From assembly GCF_000430785.1 (NCBI RefSeq), contig NZ_KE387246.1, forward strand, positions 1-64,000: DNA of 64,000 nucleotides. Reading direction: 5' to 3'. The stretch's first letter is position 1. Every line of letters starts with the position of its first letter. Of the stretch, positions 26,106-35,305 are shown piece after piece. This stretch comes from Ectobacillus panaciterrae DSM 19096. GTDB lineage: Bacteria > Bacillota > Bacilli > Bacillales > Bacillaceae_G. A program made the translations under genes and the position numbers. The notes below the pieces were generated by a model that was not told where the DNA came from, did no database searches, and saw only the letters and a list, made by a program, of their open reading frames with translations.

Positions 26106-26130
26106 AATGGTATATAAGTTGAACTGAATA

Positions 26131-26222
26131 CCCTTAAAGGGGAGTAGCTTTAACAGCAAGGTCGTCATTTCAGAGATCGCATCTCTCGGCTTTGTTGGCG
26201 ACTATTACGTTGTTAGCGAGAC
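26131..26222 (+). ncRNA. yybP-ykoY manganese riboswitch
   Basis: Contains the conserved AAAGGGGAGTAGC loop near the 5' end and the partner region TTTGTTGGCGAC near 26183-26195, closing with GTTAGCGAGACC. Two terminator-like hairpins follow, then an operon ending in a TerC-family exporter, a known target of this Mn2+-sensing ON switch. Confidence 0.88.
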
Positions 26223-26294
26223 CTTTACCTTCGTTGCCGTTGGTAAAGGTTTGTTTTTTTCAGGACCTGGGCCATATGGCTCGGGTCCTTTTTG
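26221..26294 (+). terminator. two successive terminator hairpins in the riboswitch leader
   Basis: First hairpin ACCTTTACC/GGTAAAGGT then TTTGTTTTTTT (26221-26260); second AGGACC(TGGGCC)/(GGCTCG)GGTCCT then TTTTTG (26262-26294). The first likely belongs to the riboswitch; the second would give a further stop before the coding region. Confidence 0.75.
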
Positions 26295-26319
26295 TTTACA
26301 AACTGTAAGGAGGAAAGTG

Positions 26320-26592
26320 ATGAAAAAATTATGGAGAAGATTTCGTTTTATTTTTAACGTTCGTAAATTTCTGCCCTTTTTAAAGGAATTTTTCTTATCA
26401 AAAGAAGTGTCTCCATCCAAGAAGCTGTTGTCTCTTGTGTTAATCGGATTGTATGCGGTGTTGCCGTTTGACTTAATTCCAGACTTTCTTGGCTTTTTTG
26501 GCATTTTGGATGACGTCACAATCTTAATGTTTGTGTTGCAATATATCGTGAAGCTTGCACCGCAAACGATGCGTGAAAAATACAATATGTAA
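26320..26592 (+). CDS. DUF1232 (YkvA) membrane protein
   Basis: A 90-residue protein with the DUF1232 signature LIGLYAVLPFDLIPDFLGFFGILDD in a hydrophobic region at about residues 37-63, flanked by a basic N-terminus. Function unknown. The start is ATG 26320 behind AAGGAGGAAA. It is first in a riboswitch-controlled operon with DedA and TerC proteins, suggesting a role in metal or envelope homeostasis (inference). Confidence 0.87.
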   Translation: MKKLWRRFRFIFNVRKFLPFLKEFFLSKEVSPSKKLLSLVLIGLYAVLPFDLIPDFLGFFGILDDVTILMFVLQYIVKLAPQTMREKYNM

Positions 26593-26612
26593 GAACAGCA
26601 GGCGGTGATGTA

Positions 26613-27215
26613 GTGGAACCATTTTTAATGATGTTCATTGAATTCTTCAAGCAATTTTCATATGCCGGCATTATTTTTGTGCTTACGTTTGAGTTTGTGC
26701 CGGCCGAGTTGGTTTTGCCGCTGGTCGGCTATTGGGTATATCAGGGCGACATGCACCTCATTTGGGCCATCATAGCTGGAACAATCGGAGGTACAACTGG
26801 CCCGCTAACTTTATATGCGCTTGGTTATTACGGAGGACGTCCGCTTATTAAAAAGTACGGAAAGTATTTCTTTATTAAGGAAAAAGAGATGCAAAAAGCA
26901 GAAATCTTTTTTGCGAAGCATGGTCCTTCTGTCGCATTTCTCGGTCGATTCGTACCTGGTATCCGTACTTTAATTTCCATTCCGTGCGGCGTTGCTAAAA
27001 TGAACATTTGGCAGTTTTCTATCTATACGTTTTTAGCAATGCTTCCGGTTACTTCTCTTTATATTTACATGGGGATGAAGCTTGGGGAGCATTGGCAGAC
27101 GGCAGGTGAAGCTGTAAAACAATATATGATGCCAGTGAGCATTACTATTGTTAGTATGCTTCTTATTATCCTGGTTTATCGGCAGGTTAAAGCAAGAAAA
27201 ATACAGGAGCGGTGA
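26613..27215 (+). CDS. DedA family membrane protein
   Basis: A 200-residue DedA/SNARE-associated integral membrane protein. The family motif F/YFF..HG..VF/AFLGRFVPGIRT is present as FFAKHGPSVAFLGRFVPGIR near residues 98-117, followed by helical hairpins. DedA proteins include lipid scramblases such as undecaprenyl- or phospholipid flippases; the substrate here is unknown. Start GTG, 20 bp after the previous stop. Part of the Mn-riboswitch operon. Confidence 0.9.
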   Translation: MEPFLMMFIEFFKQFSYAGIIFVLTFEFVPAELVLPLVGYWVYQGDMHLIWAIIAGTIGGTTGPLTLYALGYYGGRPLIKKYGKYFFIKEKEMQKAEIFFAKHGPSVAFLGRFVPGIRTLISIPCGVAKMNIWQFSIYTFLAMLPVTSLYIYMGMKLGEHWQTAGEAVKQYMMPVSITIVSMLLIILVYRQVKARKIQER

Positions 27216-27302
27216 TTGGGTTCCTTTTAGATATATACCATGGAAAAAAGAACGGCAATAATTTAGAGCTGTAAAATAAAAATTATGTATGGGGGCTTGA
27301 AT

Positions 27303-28010
27303 ATGGATCTATTTTCGTTGGAATTTTTAACAGCGCTTTTGTCGATTGTCGTAATCGATTTAGTTCTGGCAGGAGATAATGCAATTGTCATTGGTTTGGC
27401 CGCAAGGAACTTGCCGAAGGATCAACAAAAGAAGGTTATTATTTGGGGAACAGTTGGAGCCGTTGTAATTCGTGCATTGGCAACGATGGCAGTAGTATGG
27501 TTATTGAAAATTCCTGGTTTGTTGCTAGTCGGCGGTATCTTGCTCATTTGGATCGCTTATAAGCTGCTTGTGGAAGAAAAAGGACATGACGTGCAAGCGG
27601 GAGCGAGTATGTGGGCGGCAATTCGTACAATTATTATTGCTGATGCACTAATGGGTCTTGATAACGTATTAGCTGTTGCAGGGGCAGCACATGGCAGTTT
27701 CTTGCTCGTCGTTCTTGGTTTGGTCATTTCCGTACCGATTGTGGTATGGGGAAGTACCATTATTCTGAAATTCGTAGATCGCTTCCCGATTATTATTACA
27801 ATTGGAGCCGGGGTGCTTGCGTGGACAGCAACAAAGATGATTGTAGAAGAACCGTTTGTTGCCCCTTATTTTGCAAATCCGGTCATCAAATATGGCTTTG
27901 AAATTTTCGTGGCAGCTGCAGTAGTGACTGCTGGAACCATGAAAAAGAAAAAACAAGCGAAAGAAACTCTGCATCATGCAGAACCGATGAAAAAACAGCA
28001 TTCGAGTTAA
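27303..28010 (+). CDS. TerC family manganese exporter
   Basis: A 235-residue TerC protein with about seven hydrophobic segments and the metal-pathway motifs DLVLAGDNA near residue 19 and DALMGLDNVLAVAGA near residue 109, each carrying the conserved DN pair. TerC homologues under yybP-ykoY control (YkoY/YceF in B. subtilis) export Mn2+, supporting secreted metalloenzymes. Start ATG 27303 behind GGGGGC; the reading frame's earlier ATG has no ribosome binding site. A terminator follows. Confidence 0.92.
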   Translation: MDLFSLEFLTALLSIVVIDLVLAGDNAIVIGLAARNLPKDQQKKVIIWGTVGAVVIRALATMAVVWLLKIPGLLLVGGILLIWIAYKLLVEEKGHDVQAGASMWAAIRTIIIADALMGLDNVLAVAGAAHGSFLLVVLGLVISVPIVVWGSTIILKFVDRFPIIITIGAGVLAWTATKMIVEEPFVAPYFANPVIKYGFEIFVAAAVVTAGTMKKKKQAKETLHHAEPMKKQHSS

Positions 28011-28012
28011 GG

Positions 28013-28038
28013 AAAAGCCGCGGATTTGCGGCTTTTTT
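28013..28038 (+). terminator. terminator after terC
   Basis: Stem AAAGCCGC/GCGGCTTT with a T run. Confidence 0.85.
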
Positions 28039-28132
28039 CTATATGATTTATCACATGATAAGCGATTGTATAATGGAACCATTTCTTTTACCATATGAAC
28101 CTAAAAAGGAAGAATTTACATGATGATAAATG

Positions 28133-28161
28133 TTGACTGGAGATGAGCTCTTCGCTATAAT
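28133..28161 (+). promoter_or_regulatory. near-consensus sigma-A promoter
   Basis: TTGACT, a 17-bp spacer and TATAAT, the best sigma-A promoter I see in the window. It drives the 37-residue protein gene at 28294. Confidence 0.85.
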
Positions 28162-28170
28162 AGCTAAGTA

Positions 28171-28208
28171 CTCATAAGTTGACGTTAACGTAAATGTTAA
28201 CTTGTGAG
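28171..28208 (+). promoter_or_regulatory. 38-bp imperfect palindrome at the transcript start
   Basis: Arms CTCATAAGTTGACGTTAAC and GTTAACTTGTGAG-type complement, starting about 10 bp after the -10 box. It may be an operator (the TTGACGTTAACG core recalls MerR-type sites) or a 5' hairpin in the mRNA. Confidence 0.6.
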
Positions 28209-28293
28209 TTTTAGTAGGATGCAAATGATTTGTTTTACAAACCAACTATGAAAAGATTCTTCAAGACATCCCACCAATAAGGAGGAAACGCAT

Positions 28294-28407
28294 ATGATAA
28301 TTCGTTTTATGCTCACGGGATTCTTCTCATTAACTGCCATCACGCTTATGGGATATCAATTAATTGAAATTGTTCATGCATATAGTGATTTATTTCATAA
28401 AAACTAA
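28294..28407 (+). CDS. 37-residue single-pass membrane protein
   Basis: A short ORF encoding one hydrophobic helix (about residues 5-27) followed by IVHAYSDLFHKN. The evidence that it is expressed is strong: near-consensus promoter at 28133, AAGGAGG ribosome binding site 7 bp before the ATG, and a 22-bp perfect terminator 3 bp after the stop. I do not recognise the family. The transcript would be about 290 nt with a 125-nt leader that begins with a palindrome. Confidence 0.8.
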   Translation: MIIRFMLTGFFSLTAITLMGYQLIEIVHAYSDLFHKN

Positions 28408-28409
28408 AG

Positions 28410-28462
28410 AGACAATATGAAAGGGTGCGGAATGTTCCGCACCCTTTCATATTGTCTTTTCC
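28410..28462 (+). terminator. 22-bp perfect terminator
   Basis: Arms AGACAATATGAAAGGGTGCG and complement with a 4-nt loop, then TTTT. Unusually long and perfect. Confidence 0.92.
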
Positions 28463-28541
28463 CATACATGACAGGAGGATTGCTGCATAAAATAAGGGAG
28501 CATTGCATGTCATACATAAATATTGCAAGGAGAAAGCAGCC

Positions 28542-29669
28542 ATGTTGTTTTACTTTGAACTTGCTGTCATTTTATTAAGCACAAAGCTCGCTGGTGATAT
28601 AAGCGTACGATTGGGACAACCGGCTGTTCTGGGGAAGTTGCTTATTGGAATCATAATTGGCCCAGCTATATTGGGGATTGTGGAAACATCAAAGCTGATT
28701 GATGAGCTGAGCGAAATCGGCGTGCTTCTTCTTATGCTCATCGCTGGCTTGGAAACGGACTTAGATCAGCTCAAGCAGAATTTAAAAGCTTCTCTTGCTG
28801 TAGCGCTTGGTGGCATTATACTCCCGTTTCTTGGCGGCTATGGGGCCGGGCTTTTTCTTGGAATGTCTCAGGCAAGTGCCATTTTCCTCGGTCTGCTTCT
28901 TTGTGCAACGTCTGTCAGTATTTCTGTTCAGACACTTCGGGATTTTGGAAAGCTTAATACGAGAGAGAGCACCACGATTTTAGGCGCAGCCGTTTTTGAC
29001 GATGTGCTTGTTGTTATTTTATTGGCGTTTGCGATGAGCTTTCTCGGTGGAGAGGATGTGAATTTAACGCTTGTCATCGTAAAGAAGCTCGTTTTTTTTA
29101 TTACCATTGTCCTTATTGGCTGGAAGGCGGTTCCTTTTATTATGAGAGTTCTGTCTCCGCTGCGCGTATCAGAATCGCTCATTAGCGCTGCGCTCATTAT
29201 TTGCTTTTCATTTGCGTACTATGGCGAGCTGATGGGGATTGCCGGAATCATTGGCTCATTTGCCGCTGGTATTTCGATTTCTCAAACTTCTTACAAGCAT
29301 GCAGTGGAAGCAAAGCTGGAGCCAATTGCGTATGCAGTTTTTGTTCCCATCTTTTTTGTAAGCATCGGCATGACAATTTCTTTTAAAGGGCTGGGAGATC
29401 AAATATGGTTTATTGTCATTGTAACGATTATAGCCATTTTCACGAAATTGATTGGTTCTGGGTTAGGAGCAAGATGGGCTGGGTTTAATTTGCGTTCTTC
29501 GTTTGGCATCGGCGCAGGGATGGTATCGCGCGGAGAGGTAGCCCTTATTATTGCCTCTATCGGACTGGAGTCAAAGCTGTTAGCGCAAGAATATTTTACA
29601 GCCATTGTGCTTGTTGTTATTTTAACAACTGTCATCACCCCTCCTTTGTTAAAAAAACTTTTTATATAG
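28542..29669 (+). CDS. CPA2 family cation/proton antiporter
   Basis: A 375-residue membrane antiporter of the KefB/NapA type with about 11-12 helices. Conserved features are GQPAVLGKLLIGIIIGP near residue 26, LLMLIAGLETD near residue 62 and the FDDVLVVILLA segment near residue 155. It lacks the C-terminal TrkA-N domain. Start ATG 28542 behind AAGGAG. Ion specificity (Na+ or K+) cannot be told. Confidence 0.9.
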   Translation: MLFYFELAVILLSTKLAGDISVRLGQPAVLGKLLIGIIIGPAILGIVETSKLIDELSEIGVLLLMLIAGLETDLDQLKQNLKASLAVALGGIILPFLGGYGAGLFLGMSQASAIFLGLLLCATSVSISVQTLRDFGKLNTRESTTILGAAVFDDVLVVILLAFAMSFLGGEDVNLTLVIVKKLVFFITIVLIGWKAVPFIMRVLSPLRVSESLISAALIICFSFAYYGELMGIAGIIGSFAAGISISQTSYKHAVEAKLEPIAYAVFVPIFFVSIGMTISFKGLGDQIWFIVIVTIIAIFTKLIGSGLGARWAGFNLRSSFGIGAGMVSRGEVALIIASIGLESKLLAQEYFTAIVLVVILTTVITPPLLKKLFI

Positions 29670-29754
29670 CGCTGTACGAGAAAGATGGCGTAAACACCCC
29701 TCTTCTAGTACAATTTGAGTAGTTGTAAGTTTTCGGCGGATGAGGAGGATTTTT

Positions 29755-30612
29755 TTGAAACATTTAACGATTTTATCTAAAATTCAAAACCATATGGAAC
29801 GATTTTCGTCGGCTGAAAGAAAAATTGCCGGATACATATTGGAGAATGCCGAAATTGTCCCGAATATGACGACAAAGGATATATCCAATAAGACCGGTGC
29901 AAGCGAAGCGAGCGTAGTCAGATTTTGCAAAACCATCGGCATCGGCAGCTTTAAGTCCTTTAAGCTTGCGCTCGTTCGCGATTTAACAGTGGCAGAATTC
30001 AACATAAATGATTTTTCTGTTACTGAGAAGAAGGATGAGCCTTTTGAATTGTTTAATAAAGTTACGTATGTTAACAAAGCGGCCATCGAAGCAACATTAA
30101 CAACCCTCGATAAGAGAGAATTGGATAAAGCGGTAAATGCGATTCAAAATGCGAACAAACTCCTGTTTTACGGGGTAGGCGGTTCGGCTGTATCAGCTAT
30201 GGACGCCTCATATAAATTTACAAAGCTTGGCTATACATCCATGACTTCTCTTGATTTTCATATGATGCTGCCTCTGGCGGCAAATCTGCAAAAGAATGAT
30301 ATGCTTATCGTTATTTCAACCTCTGGACGAACAAAGGATGTACTGGAACTGGCGCGGTTTGCCAAGAAAAAGGATGTAACTATTGTTGCGATTACAAAAC
30401 TTGATCCTTCCTCTCCGCTATATAAGGAATCAGATATTAAACTGTGCACACCGGATGTAGAACAGGATCATCGGGTTGGAAGCATTGCCTCCCGCATGAC
30501 ACAGCTCAATATTATCGATACTTTGTATTTAGCTACCTTTCATCGTATTGGGAATAGTGTTTTAGATAAGTTCACAGCGACAAGAGAAGAAGTGGTGAGA
30601 TTACGGCGATAA
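29755..30612 (+). CDS. murR: MurR/RpiR family transcription regulator
   Basis: A 285-residue regulator: N-terminal RpiR-type helix-turn-helix (TKDISNKTGASEASVVRFCKTIG, near residues 42-64) and a C-terminal SIS sugar-phosphate domain (GVGGSAVSAMDASYKF). It directly precedes murQ and murP, so its ligand is probably N-acetylmuramic acid 6-phosphate and it likely controls those genes. The start is TTG 29755, 7 bp after AGGAGG. A weak terminator-like GGAGGGTG/CGCCTTCC hairpin lies at 30667-30697. Confidence 0.85.
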   Translation: MKHLTILSKIQNHMERFSSAERKIAGYILENAEIVPNMTTKDISNKTGASEASVVRFCKTIGIGSFKSFKLALVRDLTVAEFNINDFSVTEKKDEPFELFNKVTYVNKAAIEATLTTLDKRELDKAVNAIQNANKLLFYGVGGSAVSAMDASYKFTKLGYTSMTSLDFHMMLPLAANLQKNDMLIVISTSGRTKDVLELARFAKKKDVTIVAITKLDPSSPLYKESDIKLCTPDVEQDHRVGSIASRMTQLNIIDTLYLATFHRIGNSVLDKFTATREEVVRLRR

Positions 30613-30849
30613 TAGTAAGAATCTGTTGAAATTTCATTTCAATATCATATATTTAAGTCAAGATAGAGGAGGGTGCAAAACAATCGCCTTCCTTTTTTCG
30701 TTTTCCTGTACATACTTGGAATATAGGGAACTGCGGTGAATACAATAAGAAAGGGCATGGCCGTTTTTCTGGAAAAATATAGATATTTAATTTCATGTTG
30801 ATGCAATGATAGTCCAAAATTAAATTTCGTAGATAGAGAAGGTAATTAT

Positions 30850-31734
30850 ATGTTAGAACATTTGTCAACAGAACGCCGGAACGAAAAAACGATGCATTTA
30901 GACAAAATGACAACACACGAAATTTTGAACACGATGAATGCGGAAGACCAAATAGTAGCCATATCTGTGGCAAAAGAAATACAAAATATTGAAAATCTTG
31001 TAAAAAGCGTAATCACTTCCTTTAAACAAGGCGGAAGACTGATTTATATCGGTGCTGGAACAAGCGGCCGCTTAGGAATTTTAGATGCTGTAGAATGCCC
31101 GCCGACGTTCGGTACAGATAAAGAGATGGTACAAGGATTGATTGCTGGCGGTTTGGAAGCGTTTACAGTCGCGGTAGAAGGAGCGGAAGACAGTGAGACT
31201 TTGGCTGCAGATGACTTGAAAAATATCTCTCTCGATGAAAAAGATACTGTAATCGGCATTGCTGCAAGCGGCAGAACGCCATATGTCATCGGCGGGCTGC
31301 AATATGCCAAGTCAGTAGGAGCGAACACAGGAAGCATTGCTTGCAACAAACATGCTGAGATCAGCAAATATGCTGAAGTCAGTGTGGAAGTAGAAACAGG
31401 GGCAGAAATTTTGACAGGCTCAACCCGTTTGAAAGCAGGGACTGCACAAAAGCTTGTGCTGAACATGATTTCCACCGCATCCATGATTGGGATCGGAAAA
31501 GTATATAAAAACTTAATGGTCGATGTGCAATCAACCAACATCAAGCTTGTGGAAAGATCCAAGCGCATTATTATGGAAGCCACAGGTGCCGATTACAAGA
31601 CTGCAGAGGAGCATTACGAGCAAGCAAATCGTAACGTGAAAGCTGCAATAGTTATGATATTATTACAATGCACGTATGAGGAAGCGGTCAAAAAATTAGA
31701 GGATGCCGATGGATTTGTAAGACATACATTATAA
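30850..31734 (+). CDS. murQ: N-acetylmuramic acid 6-phosphate etherase MurQ
   Basis: A 294-residue SIS-domain lyase that removes D-lactate from MurNAc 6-phosphate to give GlcNAc 6-phosphate in cell-wall recycling. Signature segments: GAGTSGRLGILDAVECPPTFG at about 63-83, IAASGRTPYVIGGL, and GSTRLKAGTAQKLVLNMIST. The segment 30613-30849 before it holds the end of the regulator unit and probably the murQ promoter. Operon with murP, 19 bp apart. Confidence 0.96.
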   Translation: MLEHLSTERRNEKTMHLDKMTTHEILNTMNAEDQIVAISVAKEIQNIENLVKSVITSFKQGGRLIYIGAGTSGRLGILDAVECPPTFGTDKEMVQGLIAGGLEAFTVAVEGAEDSETLAADDLKNISLDEKDTVIGIAASGRTPYVIGGLQYAKSVGANTGSIACNKHAEISKYAEVSVEVETGAEILTGSTRLKAGTAQKLVLNMISTASMIGIGKVYKNLMVDVQSTNIKLVERSKRIIMEATGADYKTAEEHYEQANRNVKAAIVMILLQCTYEEAVKKLEDADGFVRHTL

Positions 31735-31753
31735 AGGGTATGGGGGGATATGT

Positions 31754-33121
31754 ATGAGAAAGGAACAACGGATGGCACAAGACATTGCGAGTCAGCTTGG
31801 GGGAGCGGACAATATTCACACCCTCGCTCATTGTATGACACGTCTGCGCCTAACGTTGAAGAATGAGGGGAAAGCGAATCTTGCGGCTCTTAGGCAAGTA
31901 GACGGCGTTATGGGAGTGATTGAAGACGAAACGCTGCAAATTGTCATCGGCCCAGGCACTGTGAATAAGGTAGCGGCAGAATTGTCTCATATGATAGGTC
32001 TTCGCGTTGGGGAAGCAGCGGAAAACAATTCGTTTGACGATTTCGAGGCACGGAAGAAGGCTGAGTTGAAAAGTACAAACAGCACGCCTCTGAAAAACCT
32101 GCTGCGCAAAATCGGAAGCATTTTCATTCCATTAATTCCAGGTTTAGTTGCATCTGGCCTCATTAACGGTATCGCAAACTTTGCGAAAAATGCAGGTGCT
32201 GACCCAAATGCAACTTGGCTGCAAATCCTGCTCTTAATCGGCGGCGGCATTTTTGCATTTCTTGGTATTTTAGTAGGTATGAACACAGCTAAAGAATTTG
32301 GCGGAACACCGGTACTGGGAGCAATTGCAGGTATTCTCGTGTTTAACCCGGCGCTTGCGGCTGTAAAATTGTTCGGTGAACCAATGATGCCCGGACGAGG
32401 CGGTTTATTTGCAGTAATTTTTGCCGCGTGGTTAATGACAATTGTGGAAAAACAAGTACGTAAAGCAGTTCCGAATACGGTTGACATTATTTTTACACCG
32501 TTAATTACGGTATTAGCAGTAGGACTCTTGACAATTTTAGCGATTCAGCCGGCAGCAGGCGTTCTATCTGATGGTATTACAGATGGTATCAAGGCGGTTC
32601 TTGACATCGGCGGAGCGGTAGCGGGTGCTGTTTTGGCGGGAACGTTCCTGCCGCTCGTAATGCTTGGACTGCACCATGGCTTAACACCGATTCATCTGGA
32701 ATTTATTAATAAAGTTCATGTAACGCCAATTCTTCCTATTCTTGCAATGGCAGGTGCTGGTCAAGTAGGAGCGGCTATCGCAATTTTCATCAAAACAGAG
32801 AATAAAAAACTGCGCAATATTATTAAAGGAGCGCTGCCAGTCGGTTTCTTAGGAATCGGCGAGCCGTTATTATACGGGGTAACTCTTCCGCTTGGCAAAC
32901 CATTCTTAACAGCTTGCCTTGGCGCAGCAGTCGGCGGTGCATTCCAAGCAATCATGAAAACAGCTTCTTTGGGAATCGGTGTATCTGGCTTATCCTTAAT
33001 CCCGTTAATTGCAGATAATAAGTATGTGACTTACTTCATCGGTCTCCTTATTTCTTACGCGTTCGGTTTCTTATTCACATATTTGTTCGGGTTCAAAGAA
33101 GAAATGGCAGACAATATTTAA
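31754..33121 (+). CDS. murP: MurNAc-specific PTS EIIBC component MurP
   Basis: Imports and phosphorylates N-acetylmuramic acid. The EIIB domain occupies residues 1-90 with the phosphorylated cysteine at about residue 27 (AHCMTRLRL); the rest is an EIIC domain of the glucose superfamily, with the substrate-loop segment GEPLLYGVTLPLGKPF near residue 370. No EIIA domain is fused, so an EIIA-Glc type partner encoded elsewhere is needed. No clear terminator is visible between it and repeat copy C. Confidence 0.92.
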   Translation: MRKEQRMAQDIASQLGGADNIHTLAHCMTRLRLTLKNEGKANLAALRQVDGVMGVIEDETLQIVIGPGTVNKVAAELSHMIGLRVGEAAENNSFDDFEARKKAELKSTNSTPLKNLLRKIGSIFIPLIPGLVASGLINGIANFAKNAGADPNATWLQILLLIGGGIFAFLGILVGMNTAKEFGGTPVLGAIAGILVFNPALAAVKLFGEPMMPGRGGLFAVIFAAWLMTIVEKQVRKAVPNTVDIIFTPLITVLAVGLLTILAIQPAAGVLSDGITDGIKAVLDIGGAVAGAVLAGTFLPLVMLGLHHGLTPIHLEFINKVHVTPILPILAMAGAGQVGAAIAIFIKTENKKLRNIIKGALPVGFLGIGEPLLYGVTLPLGKPFLTACLGAAVGGAFQAIMKTASLGIGVSGLSLIPLIADNKYVTYFIGLLISYAFGFLFTYLFGFKEEMADNI

Positions 33122-33212
33122 TAAAGCAGGAGAGAAGCTGTTTCCTATTTTTGTAATGTATTTGCATCTACCTAATACGTATGAGATTATAACTTTATGA
33201 CTCGATCGCAGC

Positions 33213-33397
33213 TATATACGAATGAATTATAAATTCGACATTTCCATGTGCTATGTGCAATCAAAAGGGAGTATGGTATGCTTCCTTTCTCTGGTTTACC
33301 CTTGCATGAACCACTACAAAGATTTGACCGCTTCTGCACGTCGCCGGATGATCTCTCCCCCCTATAAAAAGACGGTTTTTTTATTCACTTATATATA
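33213..33397 (+). repeat. MITE-like interspersed repeat, copy C (subfamily 2)
   Basis: Nearly identical to 14005-14192 inside (AAAAGGGAGTATGGTATGCT; GGATGATCTCTCCCC; AAAAAGACGGTTTTTTT). Ends TATATACGAATGAAT and ATTCACTTATATATA form the inverted repeat. It fills most of the 320-bp gap between the convergent murP and arsB genes. Confidence 0.82.
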
Positions 33398-33442
33398 GTG
33401 TAACAAATTGCAGGTTTATTAAGAAAGCTGCTCACCGCAGTC

Positions 33443-34732
33443 CTATATAATAAGCAGCCAAAGATATAGGCCTATTAATGTAATGAATAGAACAGGAATT
33501 GTTAAAATAAAGCCGACCTTGAAATAGTAGCCCCATGTGATCCGAATGCTTTTTTGTGATAACACATGAAGCCATAACAAAGTTGCAAGAGAACCAATCG
33601 GCGTGATCTTCGGTCCTAAATCGGAGCCGATTACGTTCGCATAAATCAAGCCGTCTCGAATTGTCTGTGCTGTATCTGTACCGGCAATCGCAAGAGCGTT
33701 AATCATAACGGTCGGCAAGTTATTCATGACAGAAGAAAGAATGGCGGATAAAAAGCCCATGAACATCACGGCGGCAAATAAGCCGTGATGCGCCGCTTCT
33801 TCTATTATATTTGCCAATATGCCAGTCAGTCCGACATTTCGCAGACCGTACACGACAACATACATGCCGATTGAGAAAAATACAATTGTCCAAGGTGCAT
33901 CCTTCATAATTTTTGTCGTATCCAGCACGGGACTTCTGCGTCCCATATATAAGAAAAGGAGTGCAGTGATACTTGTGATAAAGGAAACAGGAATATGAAT
34001 AGCCTCGCTTAAAAAATAACCAGTTAACAGAACAGCCAGAACAACCCAAGATAATCGAAACATTTTTTCGTCCTGAATCGCGTCTTTTGGCTCTTTTACA
34101 AGATTTGTGTTGTATGTGTTGGGAATATGCTTACGAAAGAGCAAATAGAGTACAAGCAAGCTGCCGCCCAGCGCAAATAAATTGGGTACAAGCATAACAG
34201 CGGCGTACCTGGCAAATCCGATACCGAAATAGTCGGCAGAAACGATATTGACTAAGTTGCTGATAACAAAAGGAAGCGAAGTTGAATCTGCAATAAATCC
34301 GCTTGCCATGATGAACGGCAAAATCATCCGTTTTTCAAATTGAAGCGCCCGTATCATAGCAAGGACAATCGGAGTTAAAATAAGCGCGGCTCCGTCATTT
34401 GCGAATAAAGCAGAAACGAGAGCGCCAAGCAGCGTCACAAAGACAAACAGCTTGATGCCGCTTCCTTTAGCCAGCCGTGCCATATGAAGCGCCGACCATT
34501 CAAAAAATCCTATTTCATCTAAAATAAGAGAAATAACAATAAGTGCCACAAACGTTAAAGTAGCGTTCCATACGATATGTGTTACGTTCATTACGTCACG
34601 CATCGTAACAACGCCCGCAAGAAGAGCCAGCAAAGCACCGCCGCAGGCGGACCAGCCGATGGATAAATGACGCGGCTGCCAAATGACAAGCGTCATTGTG
34701 ATAAGGAAAATCAAAACTGCAAGTGCTGTCAC
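33443..34732 (-). CDS. arsB: ArsB family arsenite/antimonite efflux pump
   Basis: A 429-residue membrane protein with about 11-12 helices. ArsB/NhaD-type features: [20 protein letters not shown] near residue 107, [12 protein letters not shown], and [15 protein letters not shown] near 335. Start GTG 34732 behind a GGGGGT site. ArsB exports arsenite; without an arsR or arsC gene nearby the substrate is less certain and another anion is possible. Confidence 0.85.
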   Translation of the reverse strand: MTALAVLIFLITMTLVIWQPRHLSIGWSACGGALLALLAGVVTMRDVMNVTHIVWNATLTFVALIVISLILDEIGFFEWSALHMARLAKGSGIKLFVFVTLLGALVSALFANDGAALILTPIVLAMIRALQFEKRMILPFIMASGFIADSTSLPFVISNLVNIVSADYFGIGFARYAAVMLVPNLFALGGSLLVLYLLFRKHIPNTYNTNLVKEPKDAIQDEKMFRLSWVVLAVLLTGYFLSEAIHIPVSFITSITALLFLYMGRRSPVLDTTKIMKDAPWTIVFFSIGMYVVVYGLRNVGLTGILANIIEEAAHHGLFAAVMFMGFLSAILSSVMNNLPTVMINALAIAGTDTAQTIRDGLIYANVIGSDLGPKITPIGSLATLLWLHVLSQKSIRITWGYYFKVGFILTIPVLFITLIGLYLWLLII

Positions 34733-35085
34733 ACAAAAACCCCCGTTACATCAATGTTAACTAAGGAATTATACAACGGATGGATTAGGTAGTAAACAGA
34801 TTCGATAGAATGGAAAAGTTTGCAAAGCATTATGAAAACCGTTTAGCACTTCGTTTCAATAAAACAAGAATGATTACGCATGTGCAGAAAAAATACAAAA
34901 TCAAAAATCCAGCATTCTGAATATGTATACTCAGGACAGCTGTCCATATTGTGTTTTGCAGCATGAGAAGAACAAATAATATAGTGTGAAAGGATTGTAC
35001 TCGTTCGGCTTTGTTGGATATTGTGTATTAGATTTTTAGGAGAAGCAGGTCTTTTTTTGTACAAAAATAAGAAAGAATAAAATTT
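34733..35085. other. gap without recognisable genes
   Basis: I see no gene with a start and ribosome binding site. A GAAACCGT-type AT-rich stretch precedes the hairpin repeat at 35086. It should include the promoter of arsB near 34740-34800. Confidence 0.5.
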
Positions 35086-35182
35086 TTGGGAGACGGCTCT
35101 ACCGGCTAGGCGCTGCCGTCCAAGAGCTGCCGCCGCCGGAGAACCTTGGTTTTTGCATCTCGAAGGTTCCGCTTTTCTCTTT
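35086..35182 (+). repeat. long-hairpin repeat, copy 1 (partial)
   Basis: Left arm CTACCGGCTAGGCGCTGCCG resembles the 53.7-kb units; right arm GAACCTTGGTTTTTG then CTCGAAGGTTCCGCTTTTCT resembles the 44.9-kb unit. CCAAG (35116) pairs with CTTGG (35145). Part of the middle is missing. Confidence 0.7.
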
Positions 35183-35305
35183 ACTGTTAGATTTTAATCA
35201 GAACGGTTACACTACTCATTAGGATATTTTATTTGAAAAAAGGTTGAGAATTGCATACAATTATTTAGAATTAAAATTCCTATAAGAATACTGGAGGATT
35301 ATAGC

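Noticed and set aside
28171-28208. A terminator of terC
   Set aside because: terC already has a terminator at 28013, the palindrome lacks a T run and it lies downstream of a new promoter.
31044-31583. 179-codon minus-strand frame inside murQ
   Set aside because: It is antisense to a well-supported gene and its composition is that of a shadow frame.
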